Origin: Liolophura sinensis
Taxonomy: Eukaryota > Mollusca > Polyplacophora > Chitonida > Chitonidae
Assembly: GCF_032854445.1 (NCBI RefSeq)
Contig: NC_088304.1
Span: 6,016,001 to 6,076,000, forward strand
DNA: 60,000 nucleotides
Reading direction: 5' to 3'
In this document: in pieces, positions 48,983-59,239 of the stretch
Layout of the letters: the number at the start of each line of letters is the position of its first letter
Position numbering within the stretch: the stretch's first letter is position 1
The notes under the pieces: model-generated
Database searches by the model: none
Told to the model about the DNA's origin: nothing
What the model saw: the letters and a program-made list of their open reading frames with translations, nothing else
Translations under genes and position numbers: made by a program

Positions 48983-50104
48983 ATGGCGGCAATGCCGTTT
49001 AATGTAAGTAGTACAAACGATTTTTCCATTCTTAAAATCACTTATAATGCGGACAGACAGACGTTTAGTGGAGTTTATCACTGTAAAAAACCAAAGAAGG
49101 AGTGTCTGATGGCCGTGTTTACTCTAAATTTGAAAGAGACATCTCCCGAGGGTGAAGTGAAATACACACCTTGGCTGATAACTTCACCTTTCCTGCAGGC
49201 AAAGTTTGAACTACATCTAGCTCCGTACCTTTTCTCTCCTGAGATTTGTGTTGCGCCTGCGCCATGTACAAGTGATGTTCGGGTTACCGGTAAGAACACT
49301 GCCCAGTGTGTCATGAGAGTTCATTTCACCAGGAGCTCTGGGTTAGAAGATTTCCCGTATGTCAGTGTCGGCGAGCCTCAGGATATAGCAGAGCTAGTTG
49401 GCCACGGACCCAAAATGACGGCTATTTGTTTGTACAAAAGAGCCTTGGATTTCCTTGGCCCTAGAAGGCAAATACCGAGGGCCATGAGCCTTGCAGCGTT
49501 TTTTTATCGGAACAAAACGAAGGAATATTTTGGCGACATATTTCTAAATCACAGTGGAGTTATGCGCCCCTACCTGAAAGATAACACTGGCGACCCAAAG
49601 TGTCCTATTACCAACAGACTTAAGGGGCTGTTTTTCTCGACATCTATTTCAGGAGCACAACTGCCTTCGCCCTTTGGGCCTCATCGATTCGTGGTACCGC
49701 TGATAGCGTTACTGCAAAATATGGGCTCGTGGCAGTTCTATTTTGCAGACTTCTATTGCTTGGACAAAGACAAAAGTTCCCATCATGTAAATCTTGTCCT
49801 TTGTGAAAAAGACACAGATGCTCATAAAATGTGCGAAGAGTGTTTACTGAGGTTACCCTCAGAAAATCCTTTCTTGCAAGTGGCAGTCGATCATTCCCAA
49901 TATCTTGTCAATTCTCACATCAAGGTAGAAGTAATTTATACCAAAGAGATTGATATCGTCAGAATGTGTCGGGATATGGGTGCAGAAATGCAAACTGTGT
50001 CGTCTTACGGAACCTCAGATCCAAGAGGAATCCCCAAAAATCCAAAATGTGTGAAGTGCAATGCAGTATCATTTGAACAATGGGATGTTCTATTACACTA
50101 TTAA
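48983..50104 (+). CDS. PHYHIP-family protein (phytanoyl-CoA hydroxylase-interacting protein-like)
   Basis: 373 aa from ATG 48983 (context caacATGg, better than the TTG 15 bp upstream). The C-terminal half follows the vertebrate PHYHIP/PHYHIPL pattern as I recall it: FFYRNKTKEYF (173-183), PYLKDNTGDP (196-205), LKGLFFST, PFGPHRF (230-236), YFADFYC (253-259), HHVNLVL and a final PKCVKCN (354-360). The N-terminal 140 residues (YHCKKPKKECLMAVFTLNL) may stand in for the fibronectin-III part of vertebrate proteins. Vertebrate PHYHIP binds phytanoyl-CoA hydroxylase and DYRK1A and has no known enzyme activity; function here is unknown. No signal peptide or TM. The coding region is uninterrupted, and a close paralogue faces it at 59240-60000. 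Confidence 0.9.
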   Translation: MAAMPFNVSSTNDFSILKITYNADRQTFSGVYHCKKPKKECLMAVFTLNLKETSPEGEVKYTPWLITSPFLQAKFELHLAPYLFSPEICVAPAPCTSDVRVTGKNTAQCVMRVHFTRSSGLEDFPYVSVGEPQDIAELVGHGPKMTAICLYKRALDFLGPRRQIPRAMSLAAFFYRNKTKEYFGDIFLNHSGVMRPYLKDNTGDPKCPITNRLKGLFFSTSISGAQLPSPFGPHRFVVPLIALLQNMGSWQFYFADFYCLDKDKSSHHVNLVLCEKDTDAHKMCEECLLRLPSENPFLQVAVDHSQYLVNSHIKVEVIYTKEIDIVRMCRDMGAEMQTVSSYGTSDPRGIPKNPKCVKCNAVSFEQWDVLLHY

Positions 50105-50169
50105 TGAGCGAATTGATGGCGTCTCTGGCAAGTTCGCTAAGCCTTCACCAATACTTTTTAGATCAATAT

Positions 50170-50295
50170 TACAAAGTAACAAATCAGTTAATGGGAAAAT
50201 TGATAAGAGGCCGTATTTCACCGGTGACCATCTGTCACGTATCACACCTTCGTCACTGCTCTGGTTTTACTCCTCATGCCGTTGTCTTTCTACAT
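50170..50295 (+). repeat. dispersed 3'-flank motif, copy 4
   Basis: 'aaattgataagaggccgtat', 'ttcaccggtgaccatctg', 'cactgctctggttttactcc' and 'gccgttgtctttc'. It begins 65 bp after the PHYHIP-like stop codon, so it probably lies in the 3' UTR. Confidence 0.7.
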
Positions 50296-51017
50296 TGTAT
50301 TCCGACTAAAGTAAGTATTCTGCTGGTGGACTAAGCATCCCCGAGGCCTGGGACCTCTTACACAAAGCGACCGTGGCCTATGTTGACTGTAACTATCAAG
50401 GAAACATATCGTAAACATGCGTCGCCATGGTAGTTACAATCGACTTATAGCCTACTGTCGTAGCAGTAAAGTGTGGAAAACCCTGCTCTGCGTAAAATCG
50501 TTTGAATTCTGCTGTCTGCGAAAGTCCTCGGCCCACGAATTGCAGCTAACTAGGTAGGTACTCAAGAAATTGGTTGAAATAGGAGTTTATTTTCAACATG
50601 AATTCAAGGCAAAAGAGAAAGTGTACGGAAAGTGAACGAAGAGCAAAACTGGCAAAAATGGCTACCGTTGACCATGCTGACCAAGGCATGTCGAGCCTGA
50701 CGGAGAGCGAATACGAATTTTGAATATGAAGAACTGACATTACACCTTTGTAGGCCTATACCATCACGTCTATCAAGAATTTAATATTCTTGATAAAAAT
50801 TACATATATTCATATCAAATGGTATCCCAGGTTATCATTTTCCTTCTGTCATAAAAGACCGAAACGATGCTCGGCCGGGGGGGCTATTAATTTTTATTAA
50901 AGAAACTCTAACCTACGATGAAAGACAAGACCTTTCTCTCCCTGTCTTGGTAACTCAGTGGTGGTGTGAGCTCAGATCTAGAAATTATAAACTTCTCCTT
51001 GGTGTTTTTTTGCAAGT

Positions 51018-52068
51018 CACATTCAGCACCTGCTAATTACTGGGGCATAATTTATGACACTTTGGCAACAGCTCCCTGGAACATGTCAATAAAATGCGCG
51101 GCTGTAAGTGACTTTAATGTTGACTGCATACAAAACCCTCATCCTAAAATATACCAAATTTTTACAGGTTACCTTCAGCACCTGCTAATTACTGGGACAT
51201 AATTTATGACACTCTGGCAATAGCTCGCTGGAACATGTCAATAAAATGCGCGGCTGTAAGTGACTTTAATGTTGACTGCATACAAAACCCCCGTCCTAAA
51301 ATATACCAAATTTTTACAGGTCACCTTCAGCACCTGCTAATTACTGGGACATAATTTATGACACTCTGGCAATAGCTCCCTGGAACATGTCAATAAAATG
51401 CGCGGCTGTAAGTGACTTTAATGTTGACTGCATACAAAACCCCCATCCTAAAATACACCAAATTTTACAGGTCACCTTCAGCACCTGCTAATGAATGGGA
51501 CATAATTTATGACACTCTGGCAATAGCTCGGTGGAACATGTCAATAAAATGCGCGGCTGTAAGTGACTTTAATGTTGACTGCATACAAAACCCTCATCCT
51601 AAAATATACCAAATTTTACAGGTCACCTTCAGCACCTGCTAATGAATGGGACATAATTTATGACACTCTGGCAATAGCTCCCTGGAACATGTCAATAAAA
51701 TGCGCGGCTGTAAGTGACTTTAATGTTGACTGCATACAAAACCCCCATCCTAAAATACACCAAATTTTACAGGTCACCTTCAGCACCTGCTAATGAATGG
51801 GACATAATTTATGACACTCTGGCAATAGCTCGGTGGAACATGTCAATAAAATGCGCGGCTGTAAGTGACTTTAATGTTGACTGCATACAAAACCCTCATC
51901 CTAAAATATACCAAATTTTTACAGGTCACCTTCAGCACCTGCTAATTACTGAGACATAATTCATGACACTCTGGCAATAGCTCGCTGGAACATGTCAATA
52001 AAAAGCGCGACTGTAAGTGACTTTAATATTGACTGCATACAAAACCCTCATCCTAAAATATACCAAGT
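51018..52068. repeat. 151-bp tandem array inside the LINE endonuclease (7 units)
   Basis: Units begin 'caccttcagcacctgctaat', pass through 'ggaacatgtcaataaaatgc' and 'agtgactttaatgttgactg', and end 'catcctaaaatataccaaat'. Each spans from the YRSPSAP motif to NPHPKIYQ of the endonuclease. Length 151 is not a multiple of three, so each unit shifts frame. Units fall into two alternating types ('ctccctgg'/'ctcggtgg'; 'tacaccaaatttta'/'tataccaaatttta'), suggesting amplification of a two-unit block. Confidence 0.95.
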
Positions 52069-52688
52069 TGAACATATATTTGGGTTAAAACAAATAACAA
52101 CAGAACCTACCTCGATTACTCCAACGTCAAAATCACTGTTTGATTTGATAATGGTTTCTTGTCCAGACAATGTCTTGCAATTGGGGGTAATTGCCACTTC
52201 ATGTAGTGATCATCATGGCACTAGCGCCACAGTCAACTTTGACATACCACTCAATTCACCTTTTAAACGGCGCATATTATCTTATGATCAAATGGATAGG
52301 GATGGTTTTAAGAACTATTTTACCTAGATAAACTGGAATCGATTTTTTTAAATCGCCTGATGCCAGTAAAATAACAGGATATAGCCAAGTATATTTTGGA
52401 AGTTTGTAATATTTTTTCCCCGAATAAATATGTCACCATCAGACCTCGTGATAAGCCTGAAGTAACTAATGAACTCCATCTGTCAATGCGCAAACGAGAT
52501 AGAGCGCATAAAAAAGCCAAGAACTCAAATAATGTGGCCGATTGGGCAAATTTCAGACGAATTAAGAATGCTACCATTACCCTTAATAGAAAGACTAGAG
52601 AGAGCTATGATAAAGTCGTAGATGCTGCTATTTCTAATGAAACATTTGGCTCGAAAAACTGGTGTTCTAAAACTGTTGATTAAATCTC

Positions 52689-53626
52689 TTGCTAAAAAAC
52701 CAAGGTAAATTGTCTGGGTTATGTTCTATGCAGATCAACAATAGTATATACACCGAGTCACAGAATATTGCAAATGCATTTAATGAGTACTTTGCCAGCC
52801 ATACAGAACTGGATGATGGTAATGCTGTCTTGCCCCCTTCGCCGCCCATGTCCAATAACATTACTGACTTTGTCACGGTATCATCTCAAGTTGAGGATAT
52901 TCTGTCCAGCTTGGATATGTTGAAATCCGCTGGACCTGATGGGATTCACAAGCGAGCTTTAAAGGCTTGTGCATCAGTGTTATCTAGACCTTTGTCTATA
53001 CTCATTAATCTGTGTCTTGCCTGTTGTATCATGCAACTTGTGTGGAAAGAAGCATATATCACTCCCATCTATAAAAATGGCCGTGTTGACGACTTTGAAA
53101 ATTTCAGGCCTATCTCGCTCACGAGCAAATTGAGTAAAGTCTTTGAAAGGTGCATTCAGGAACACTTTCACAATTTTATGACTGATAACAATGTAGTTAG
53201 TAAATTTCCAGTCTGGATTTCGCTCTGGTAACGGTACAGTTTACCATCTGGTGGATATTTACAACTATATATGCAGTGGCCTTAATAGTGGGAAAGAGGT
53301 GCGTGCTGTGTTTTGTGACATTAAAAAAGGCATTTGATCGTTTTTGGCACAAAGGTCTTTGCAAACTTGAGGAAGCTGCTATAAAGAGGAATCTCCTGTT
53401 GTGGTTTAAAGACTATTTAGCTAACAGAAAAATATCGGTTGTTATATCCAGAAAAATCTCTGCTCAAAAAATCTTAAATGCTGGTGTTCCACAAGGTTCG
53501 GTTCTAGGACGGATCCTGTTCCTTGTCTATATAAATGATATTGTGTGCCACTTGGGGGCTTATGTTAGATTATTTGCCAACGACACGTATTTGTATATAT
53601 ATATATATAGTTTTTCAAAAACATAG
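52689..53626 (+). pseudogene. LINE reverse transcriptase, broken
   Basis: Recognisable RT blocks: KSAGPDGIHKRALKAC, WKEAYITPIYKNG, FRPISLTSKLSKVFER, then after a frameshift near 53205 the QSGFR-type block. A second shift near 53323-53330, in an A-run, falls inside motif A (FCDIKKAFD). AGVPQGSVLG is intact. The FADD box reads FAND because codon 53579-53581 is Asn, removing one catalytic Asp. No frame can give active enzyme. Confidence 0.9.
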
Positions 53627-53640
53627 TTTTCACCGTTGCT

Positions 53641-55115
53641 TTACTATTTCTGTTATCAGTAATGTATTATTGGACCTCAGTCAGTCAAACTGTATTCAAT
53701 GTTTGCTGTGAACAATATCCTATGTGGAGAGACATTTTTTTGGGCTCGGCCTGTTTGTCAATCCGGTTCATCTGATTGAATAAAATATTGTTTAAAATGG
53801 CCTACTATTGCTTTGTGCAAGCAGCCATTGGTCCCGTTGCATGGTTTTAATGTGGTTGTATATTAAATGTATTGACAACACAGCATTTTGAGTAATTCTA
53901 AACTAGTGATGCCTATTATAACGCAAATAACATCACTGTCTATATGCACCTTAATACAGATTTTAATGCGGCTTTACTGCCAAATGTAATTTACTCCTAT
54001 TGACGTAGGAGTAAATCCACACTGCATTGGTTGTTACTATCAGGTATTGTCTGAGTATATTATGACCAGGTAGTCATGTCTGACGTTTTTGTTTATTGTT
54101 ATTTGTTTAAGACACAAATTGTAATAAAATGTTATGGACAAGAATGTAATTTTATGACATGCTGTGCAATAGAGTGGTTACCCTGCTCTGTGGATATTCA
54201 AGTACTTACAGCCTATAAGATGTTGTCTGGTAAAGGACTTAAGGACATGTCAGTTCCTGTCACCATGATAGAGCTGTTGTATCATAGCTATTAGTAACTC
54301 GACATGTAAAGGTTTTGACATGTTTGGCCGCTGTGAATGGTTGACAACAAACGGTATATAAGAAGTAGAATATAAGGCAGAAGGTAACAATGATCTTGCG
54401 CTATGTAGACATTACTTGTGGACTTTGCTGTTATGGGACTATAGCATGTAGCCTTAGGCCTTGACAACTGCCTTTGAGTCTTCATCGAGAGAATGGATGT
54501 TACAACTACGTCTATCAGAGATTTCAGGAGTGGCCCTAATATCTCTAATTGTTTCCCAGCACATCATTCGATAGAATGGAGCCGTCATTAAAAGAAATTT
54601 GAAAAAGACTGTTGCTCAACCTACGCAGTTGCTCAAAATGTGGAAAAACAATGCGAAATGAACACTGTTATCCAGTATAACAAACAGAGACTAGAAGATG
54701 AACAAGCATCGATATTTATTACATCAGCATGGTGCTTTCATGAACAGTACAACACTAAAAGCCAGATGAATATATCTATACATATTTGTCTCAGAGCGGT
54801 GCATTACTCAAGGGCAACGACTTTTAAACTTGAATGGGACAGATATACATCCAACTATATATTTGTATTGTATTTGAATAAACTGATGCTGTGGTTTGTT
54901 GGACCTTGAAATCTGCCTTTTCTTTTTTTTATTTGAAGTTCAGGGCTAGTTTCTCACATATATTGCTAAATGACATGGACTGACCGGAATCGATAGATTC
55001 TGGACGCATAGATTAATATCTGGATCCAGGGCATGTACAACCAGGCTCCTGTCCACGCTATACATTCAGAGAAAATGTATTTGTTCACTTATCTGAAAAA
55101 AATCTGATTACTCAA
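53641..55115. other. no gene recognised
   Basis: Mixed AT-rich sequence, possibly the LINE 3' region at first. Frames of 72-89 codons at 54076-54294 and 54640-54909 have no recognisable features. Confidence 0.35.
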
Positions 55116-55119
55116 TCAA

Positions 55120-55252
55120 ATACTGAAGAATATTTTCACTTATACGACGGCAGTCAACGTTATGGTTGGAGGGGACCTACCATCCGCAGGTTGCTGTCAA
55201 ACCTTCCCACGTTCGTCCGGAGAGGAACCCATAGCGACCGCACTGGTGGGGG
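55120..55252 (-). mobile_element. SINE family A, both ends truncated
   Basis: 'gaagaatattttcacttata', 'cgacggcagtcaacgttatg', 'ccatccgcaggttgctg' and 'gtccggagaggaa'; the gggaaaccc block is deleted. Confidence 0.8.
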
Positions 55253-55879
55253 CTCCAATAATCGCAGCGTGGAGGATCTATATCCCTATATGCTTTGTAA
55301 GTATGTTTCCATTTTACTTAGGCCTTGGGGCCAGTATAAACGTAAAAGCACAGTTTTAATATCACTGCCATGTTTACATGAATAGTTGAAAGCGTAAATG
55401 AGGCATCTTTACACTTTTTTTTACTTCGTACCATGATGTTGTGTACAATGAAAATAAGGACCTTCCAATGTTTTAAACATGAAACGCTGTGGACTACCTA
55501 CCGGATTTTACATATCGATAGTTTTACATGTATGCTTAATATAGACTTATTCTTCATGAGTAGGTCGTTATCATTTTCATCTAACATTCAAACAAATAAA
55601 ACCCAAGTAATCTCTCGGAAATCACGTGTTTAGTACCACTCAGCTGGTAAAATGAGCAGACGGCGCGACTAACATACATTTGTCAAGCGTGACTTCGTAC
55701 ACAAATAACAATGACGTAAGTCGTTAATCGTAAGTGGTTCACGAGTTTCTAACCATTGCAATACAACAGCCATACGTCATTATTAGTGTAGCTCATCCAT
55801 TCTGAAATAGGCTATTTCCACACCATGAAGATTGCCAAGATTTCTTATGTAGGTACATATTTTCTTATCGACAACTTGT

Positions 55880-56135
55880 ATTCTAGTACGGTTCACGATT
55901 TGAACACTGATTTCACTCAGTTGCCTAGAACATACCTTGCGTCTTTCCAACATCATTGATAACTGTTAACTGCTTGGCTTTGCATGATCCCACCCTGTTT
56001 TCACACTTTATATAAGCTACTTCTTTAGTTCTTAGATGGTTTGTGTTATACGTCGTTTTGGGAATTGGCCTTGCGATTATTGAACTGAAATGTCCTTATT
56101 AGTTGACGACTGGTAAACGAATGTCTGTTTTGACG
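55880..56135 (+). repeat. diverged third copy of part of the segmental duplication
   Basis: 'cacgatttgaacactgattt', 'cactcagttgcctagaacat', 'gtctttccaac', 'gttgacgactggtaaacgaa' and 'tgtctg' align in order with 29290-29525 and 39565-39782, with many substitutions and indels. It marks an older member of the same sequence family about 10 kb away. Confidence 0.7.
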
Positions 56136-56269
56136 TATAGATACAGTATATTGCTAAAGTGGCATTCCCATTCGTGGAGTTATGAAAGGTCGTGAAGTAA
56201 AAGTGGCACTTATTTATGGCTAGTGACAACATAACAATTTCATTAATGCTAGACCAGGGATATCAACGC

Positions 56270-56622
56270 TTCGGTGGCCGAATGGTAAAAGCGACCGCCT
56301 GGAAGACTGGAGACCCTGATCAAACCCCGATCGGATAATACCAAGGACTTTAAAAATGGTACTTGTTGCTGCCTCGCTTGACGTTCAGCACTGAGAGGTT
56401 TGAGCAAGGATACAAGACTTGTTGACCCAGTGTCAGTATAATGTGACTGGGTGTGGCGTCATGTCTGGTGTCTTTGGCATGGTATTTCAATCCACCACCA
56501 CTTTCGCCCCAAGGGCTCGCCCTGCTACAAGAAGACACAATATATGTACAGATACCTACTGACAAATCGTCGTCATATGACTGAAAAAGAGTTAAGCACG
56601 ACGTTAAACCCCAAGCATAACT
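56270..56622 (+). mobile_element. SINE family B, older copy
   Basis: The tRNA-like head 'ggtggccgaatggtaaaagc' is followed by a body shared with 28242-28606 ('gcttgacgttcagcac', 'tcgtcatatgactgaaaaa', 'cgacgttaaaccccaagc'). The (ACTC)n tail is decayed. No target-site duplication found. Confidence 0.85.
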
Positions 56623-56660
56623 TCATAGATACATATCAATGCCTTTTTTGTTTTACCAAA

Positions 56661-56834
56661 TTTTATTTATTTGTTTTATTTGATTGGTATTTTACGCCGT
56701 ACTCAAGAATATTTCACTTATACGACGGCGGCCAGCATTATGGTGGGAGGAAACCGGGCACAGCCCGGGGGAAACCCACGACCATCCGCAGGTTACTGAC
56801 AGACCTTCCCACTTACGGCCGGAGAGGAAGCCAG
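56661..56834 (-). mobile_element. SINE family A, head-truncated
   Basis: 'gattggtattttacgccgta', 'cacttatacgacggcggcca', 'ggaggaaaccgggcacagcc', 'ccatccgcaggttactgaca' and 'cttacggccggagaggaagc'. It sits 40 bp downstream of the family B copy. Confidence 0.95.
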
Positions 56835-56884
56835 CACCAAATTTTCGTTAGGCCATTGTGCTAGAGGCGTTTAAATCGTTAGCA

Positions 56885-57010
56885 GTTAAACTTTGAATAG
56901 TTAGAATGAGCTGAATTGACAGGGGGCTGGATTTCACTGGTTATATGTATGACGATTTCGCAATGATCACACTGTCGCCGCTAAATATAGTCTTTTATAT
57001 TCTAAGGGCG
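56885..57010 (+). repeat. dispersed 3'-flank motif, copy 5
   Basis: Weakest member: 'gaatagttagaatgagctga', 'ggggctggatttcactggtt', 'cacactgtcgccgct' and 'atagtctttta'. Confidence 0.5.
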
Positions 57011-57191
57011 AACTGTCACCACATTTTATGTCAGCGTTAATGATCATTAGTTCAATATGCCCGCGTGCTATTTTTCACTGTATCTTGAGAACTCAAAACT
57101 TGAACACAGGTCTCAGATTTTTTTCATTTCAGAGTTATTCTCAATGCAATCGACTCAATGCTCGAATACTACTCTGGCTGGTTCAGCTGGC

Positions 57192-57352
57192 GTTTTCATT
57201 TATTTATTCATTTGATTGCTGTTTTACTCAAGAATATTTCACTTAAACTTCGACGGCAGACATCACGGTGCGAGGAAACTGGGCATAGCTGGGGGGAAAC
57301 CAATGACCTTTCGGGGGTTGTTGGAAGACCTTCTCACGTACGCCTGGCAGTT
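57192..57352 (-). mobile_element. SINE family A, diverged
   Basis: 'tttatttattcatttgattg' (tail), 'actcaagaatatttcactta', 'gcatagctggggggaaacc' and 'ctcacgtacgcctgg'. An old copy with many changes. Confidence 0.85.
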
Positions 57353-57721
57353 TAGACACTCAGCTAAAGACGAGGGTACTTTCCGGGAACACCGACGTCC
57401 TCAACTATAAGCGACCTCGTACAGGGAAAAACTTCTTGTTTATGGCAGTCAAGGAAATAGAACTAAATAAATAAACGCACTTGTGCATTATATTTCCACG
57501 AGGAATTGAATATTTGGGACATGGCAAACATTTTGTTAAATACCTCATATTTGAACAATTTTGTGACAGACACGAAAAGATAAGCGAGGAAGTGTACTGA
57601 GTAGACTTCCTTATATCATCTAAGTTGACAATCCAGATGATATCCTATTTCGTTGAAACACGTCATGTTATAAGTCATATACGATATATATATATATATA
57701 CTTCGTAAGTATAAGAATAGT

Positions 57722-57855
57722 ATATTTATTTATTTATTTATTTGATTGGTGTTTTACGCCGTACTCAAGAATATTTCACTTATACGACGACGGCCAGCAT
57801 TATGGTGGGTGGAAACCTGGCAGAGCCCGGGGGAAACCCACGACCCACGACTAGA
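57722..57855 (-). mobile_element. SINE family A, 3' half
   Basis: A (TTTA)n tail after a (TA)n run, then 'gattggtgttttacgccgta', 'cacttatacgacgacggcca' and 'gcccgggggaaacccacgac'; it ends abruptly. Confidence 0.95.
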
Positions 57856-58154
57856 GATTAAGGCTGGCCTTATATGCACCTTGTTCCACGGAGAGGTAAT
57901 CACATAAAACACGAGGATGAAAACCCCATAGGCCGAATGGTGATGGAAAGAATGTATCAATTACAGCAGGTCAAAACAAAACAAAACAAAAATAACGCGC
58001 ATTTGTACAGTTTTAGTTTGTCATTGAGGTACAGTGTATCTGGGGCAAGGGACTGTATATGCATCATGCTGCATAGCACCATCAAATTGGATATATCAAC
58101 AGCAGCATTCGAGCGACAAGAACATGCTTATTTCCATTTTGTTTGTCAACAGTA

Positions 58155-58376
58155 AATTATATTTATTTATTTATCTGGTGTTTAACGCCGTACTCAAGAA
58201 TATTTCACTTTAACGACGGCGGCCAGCATTATGGTGGGAGGAAACCTGGCAGAGCCCGGGGGACACCCACGACCATCCGCAGGTTGCTGACAGACCTTCC
58301 CACGTACGACCGGAGAGGAAGCCAGCATGAGCTGGACTTGAACTCACGGCGACCGCATTGGTGAGAGACTCCTGGG
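58155..58376 (-). mobile_element. SINE family A, best-preserved minus-strand copy
   Basis: Carries all blocks from a short (TTTA)n tail to 'gactcctgggta', including the antisense B box 'ggacttgaactc' and 'cgaccgcattggtgagag'. The outermost tRNA head is missing. Confidence 0.95.
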
Positions 58377-59239
58377 TATATACTTATATACTTAATATAT
58401 ATAATTCTTATACTTATATACTTCTTATATACAGTAACCTTAAAATATCATTAAATATAATTCTTGTGAAATACAATTAAAAATATCTTTTAAATACTAA
58501 ACCAAATCCGTTGGCAAAAATGCTAAACAAATGAAATATAAAGATAAATGTCGTACAAAGCACAGTTATCATTGAAAAGCCAACATAAATGACCAATATC
58601 CTGTTTATCTGGCACACGTGAGAAACCATTTTGTTTAATTTCCGTATTTGTGTATATAGTTTTGTTTTGGTGTTGAAGAGTTCCCTGATCTTCGTGAAAC
58701 AAAGAAAGACTTAAATTAAAAAAATTAAAATACTTAAATGGCGATAGTTACACACGCAAACATATAAAACGGCTATAGTCTGGCTTATTGAACCGAGCCG
58801 TTGTTGTCACTGCGTTTCATGTGTCGCTGACCTCTGCAGGGGGATATGCCGTCATATATACGGCTTACGTGTTAACTGATTGCTTATTAATGATAAACAA
58901 TAAAACAAACAGCAATAGTTAAGCTATCAGCAGACTCATAAACATGCTCAATTTATGGCGAGTATAGTCCCGAAAGCCTGCTTTTATCCCAAAAAGTCTT
59001 TCCCGAACTAATCATAGGGTTAAAACCTCCAGATTGTTACTCAAAAACTACTCGACAGAATGGTAGACGATGAACTGGACTCTCTCTCGAGAGAGATAAG
59101 GAATCCTTGAAAACGTATCACCATTTCAACTGGTTTTTCACTTGAATGATTTATGATAATGATTTAGAAGCTGTGACCTCATTGGTGACAGGTTAGTAAA
59201 TTCCCAGACATCTTTATTTCCTTCGTCCCTGGGAACGTC
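58377..59239. other. 3' flank of PHYHIP-like gene 2
   Basis: AT-rich, no gene. 59081-59098 holds the palindromic 'ctctctctcgagagagat'. Any poly(A) signal of the minus-strand gene would lie here. Confidence 0.4.

Larger units (their letters stand above)
50860..53640 (+). mobile_element. decayed LINE (APE endonuclease plus RT, Jockey/CR1-like)
   Basis: Plus-strand frames give an apurinic-type endonuclease start (GGLLIFIKETLTYDE), then a block with YRSPSAPANEWDIIYDTL and SDFNVDC (the GDFN-type catalytic motif, with Ser for Gly), the C-terminal SLFDLIMVSC and CSDHHGTSA with the catalytic Asp/His, a linker, and RT from about 52689. The SDFN-containing segment is repeated seven times (51018-52068). 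Several frameshifts and stops separate the pieces. The clade is by eye only. No ORF1, 5' end or clear tail seen. Confidence 0.85.

Noticed and set aside
57874-58155. 93-codon frame between SINEs
   Set aside because: No recognisable features; mostly unique low-information sequence next to repeats.
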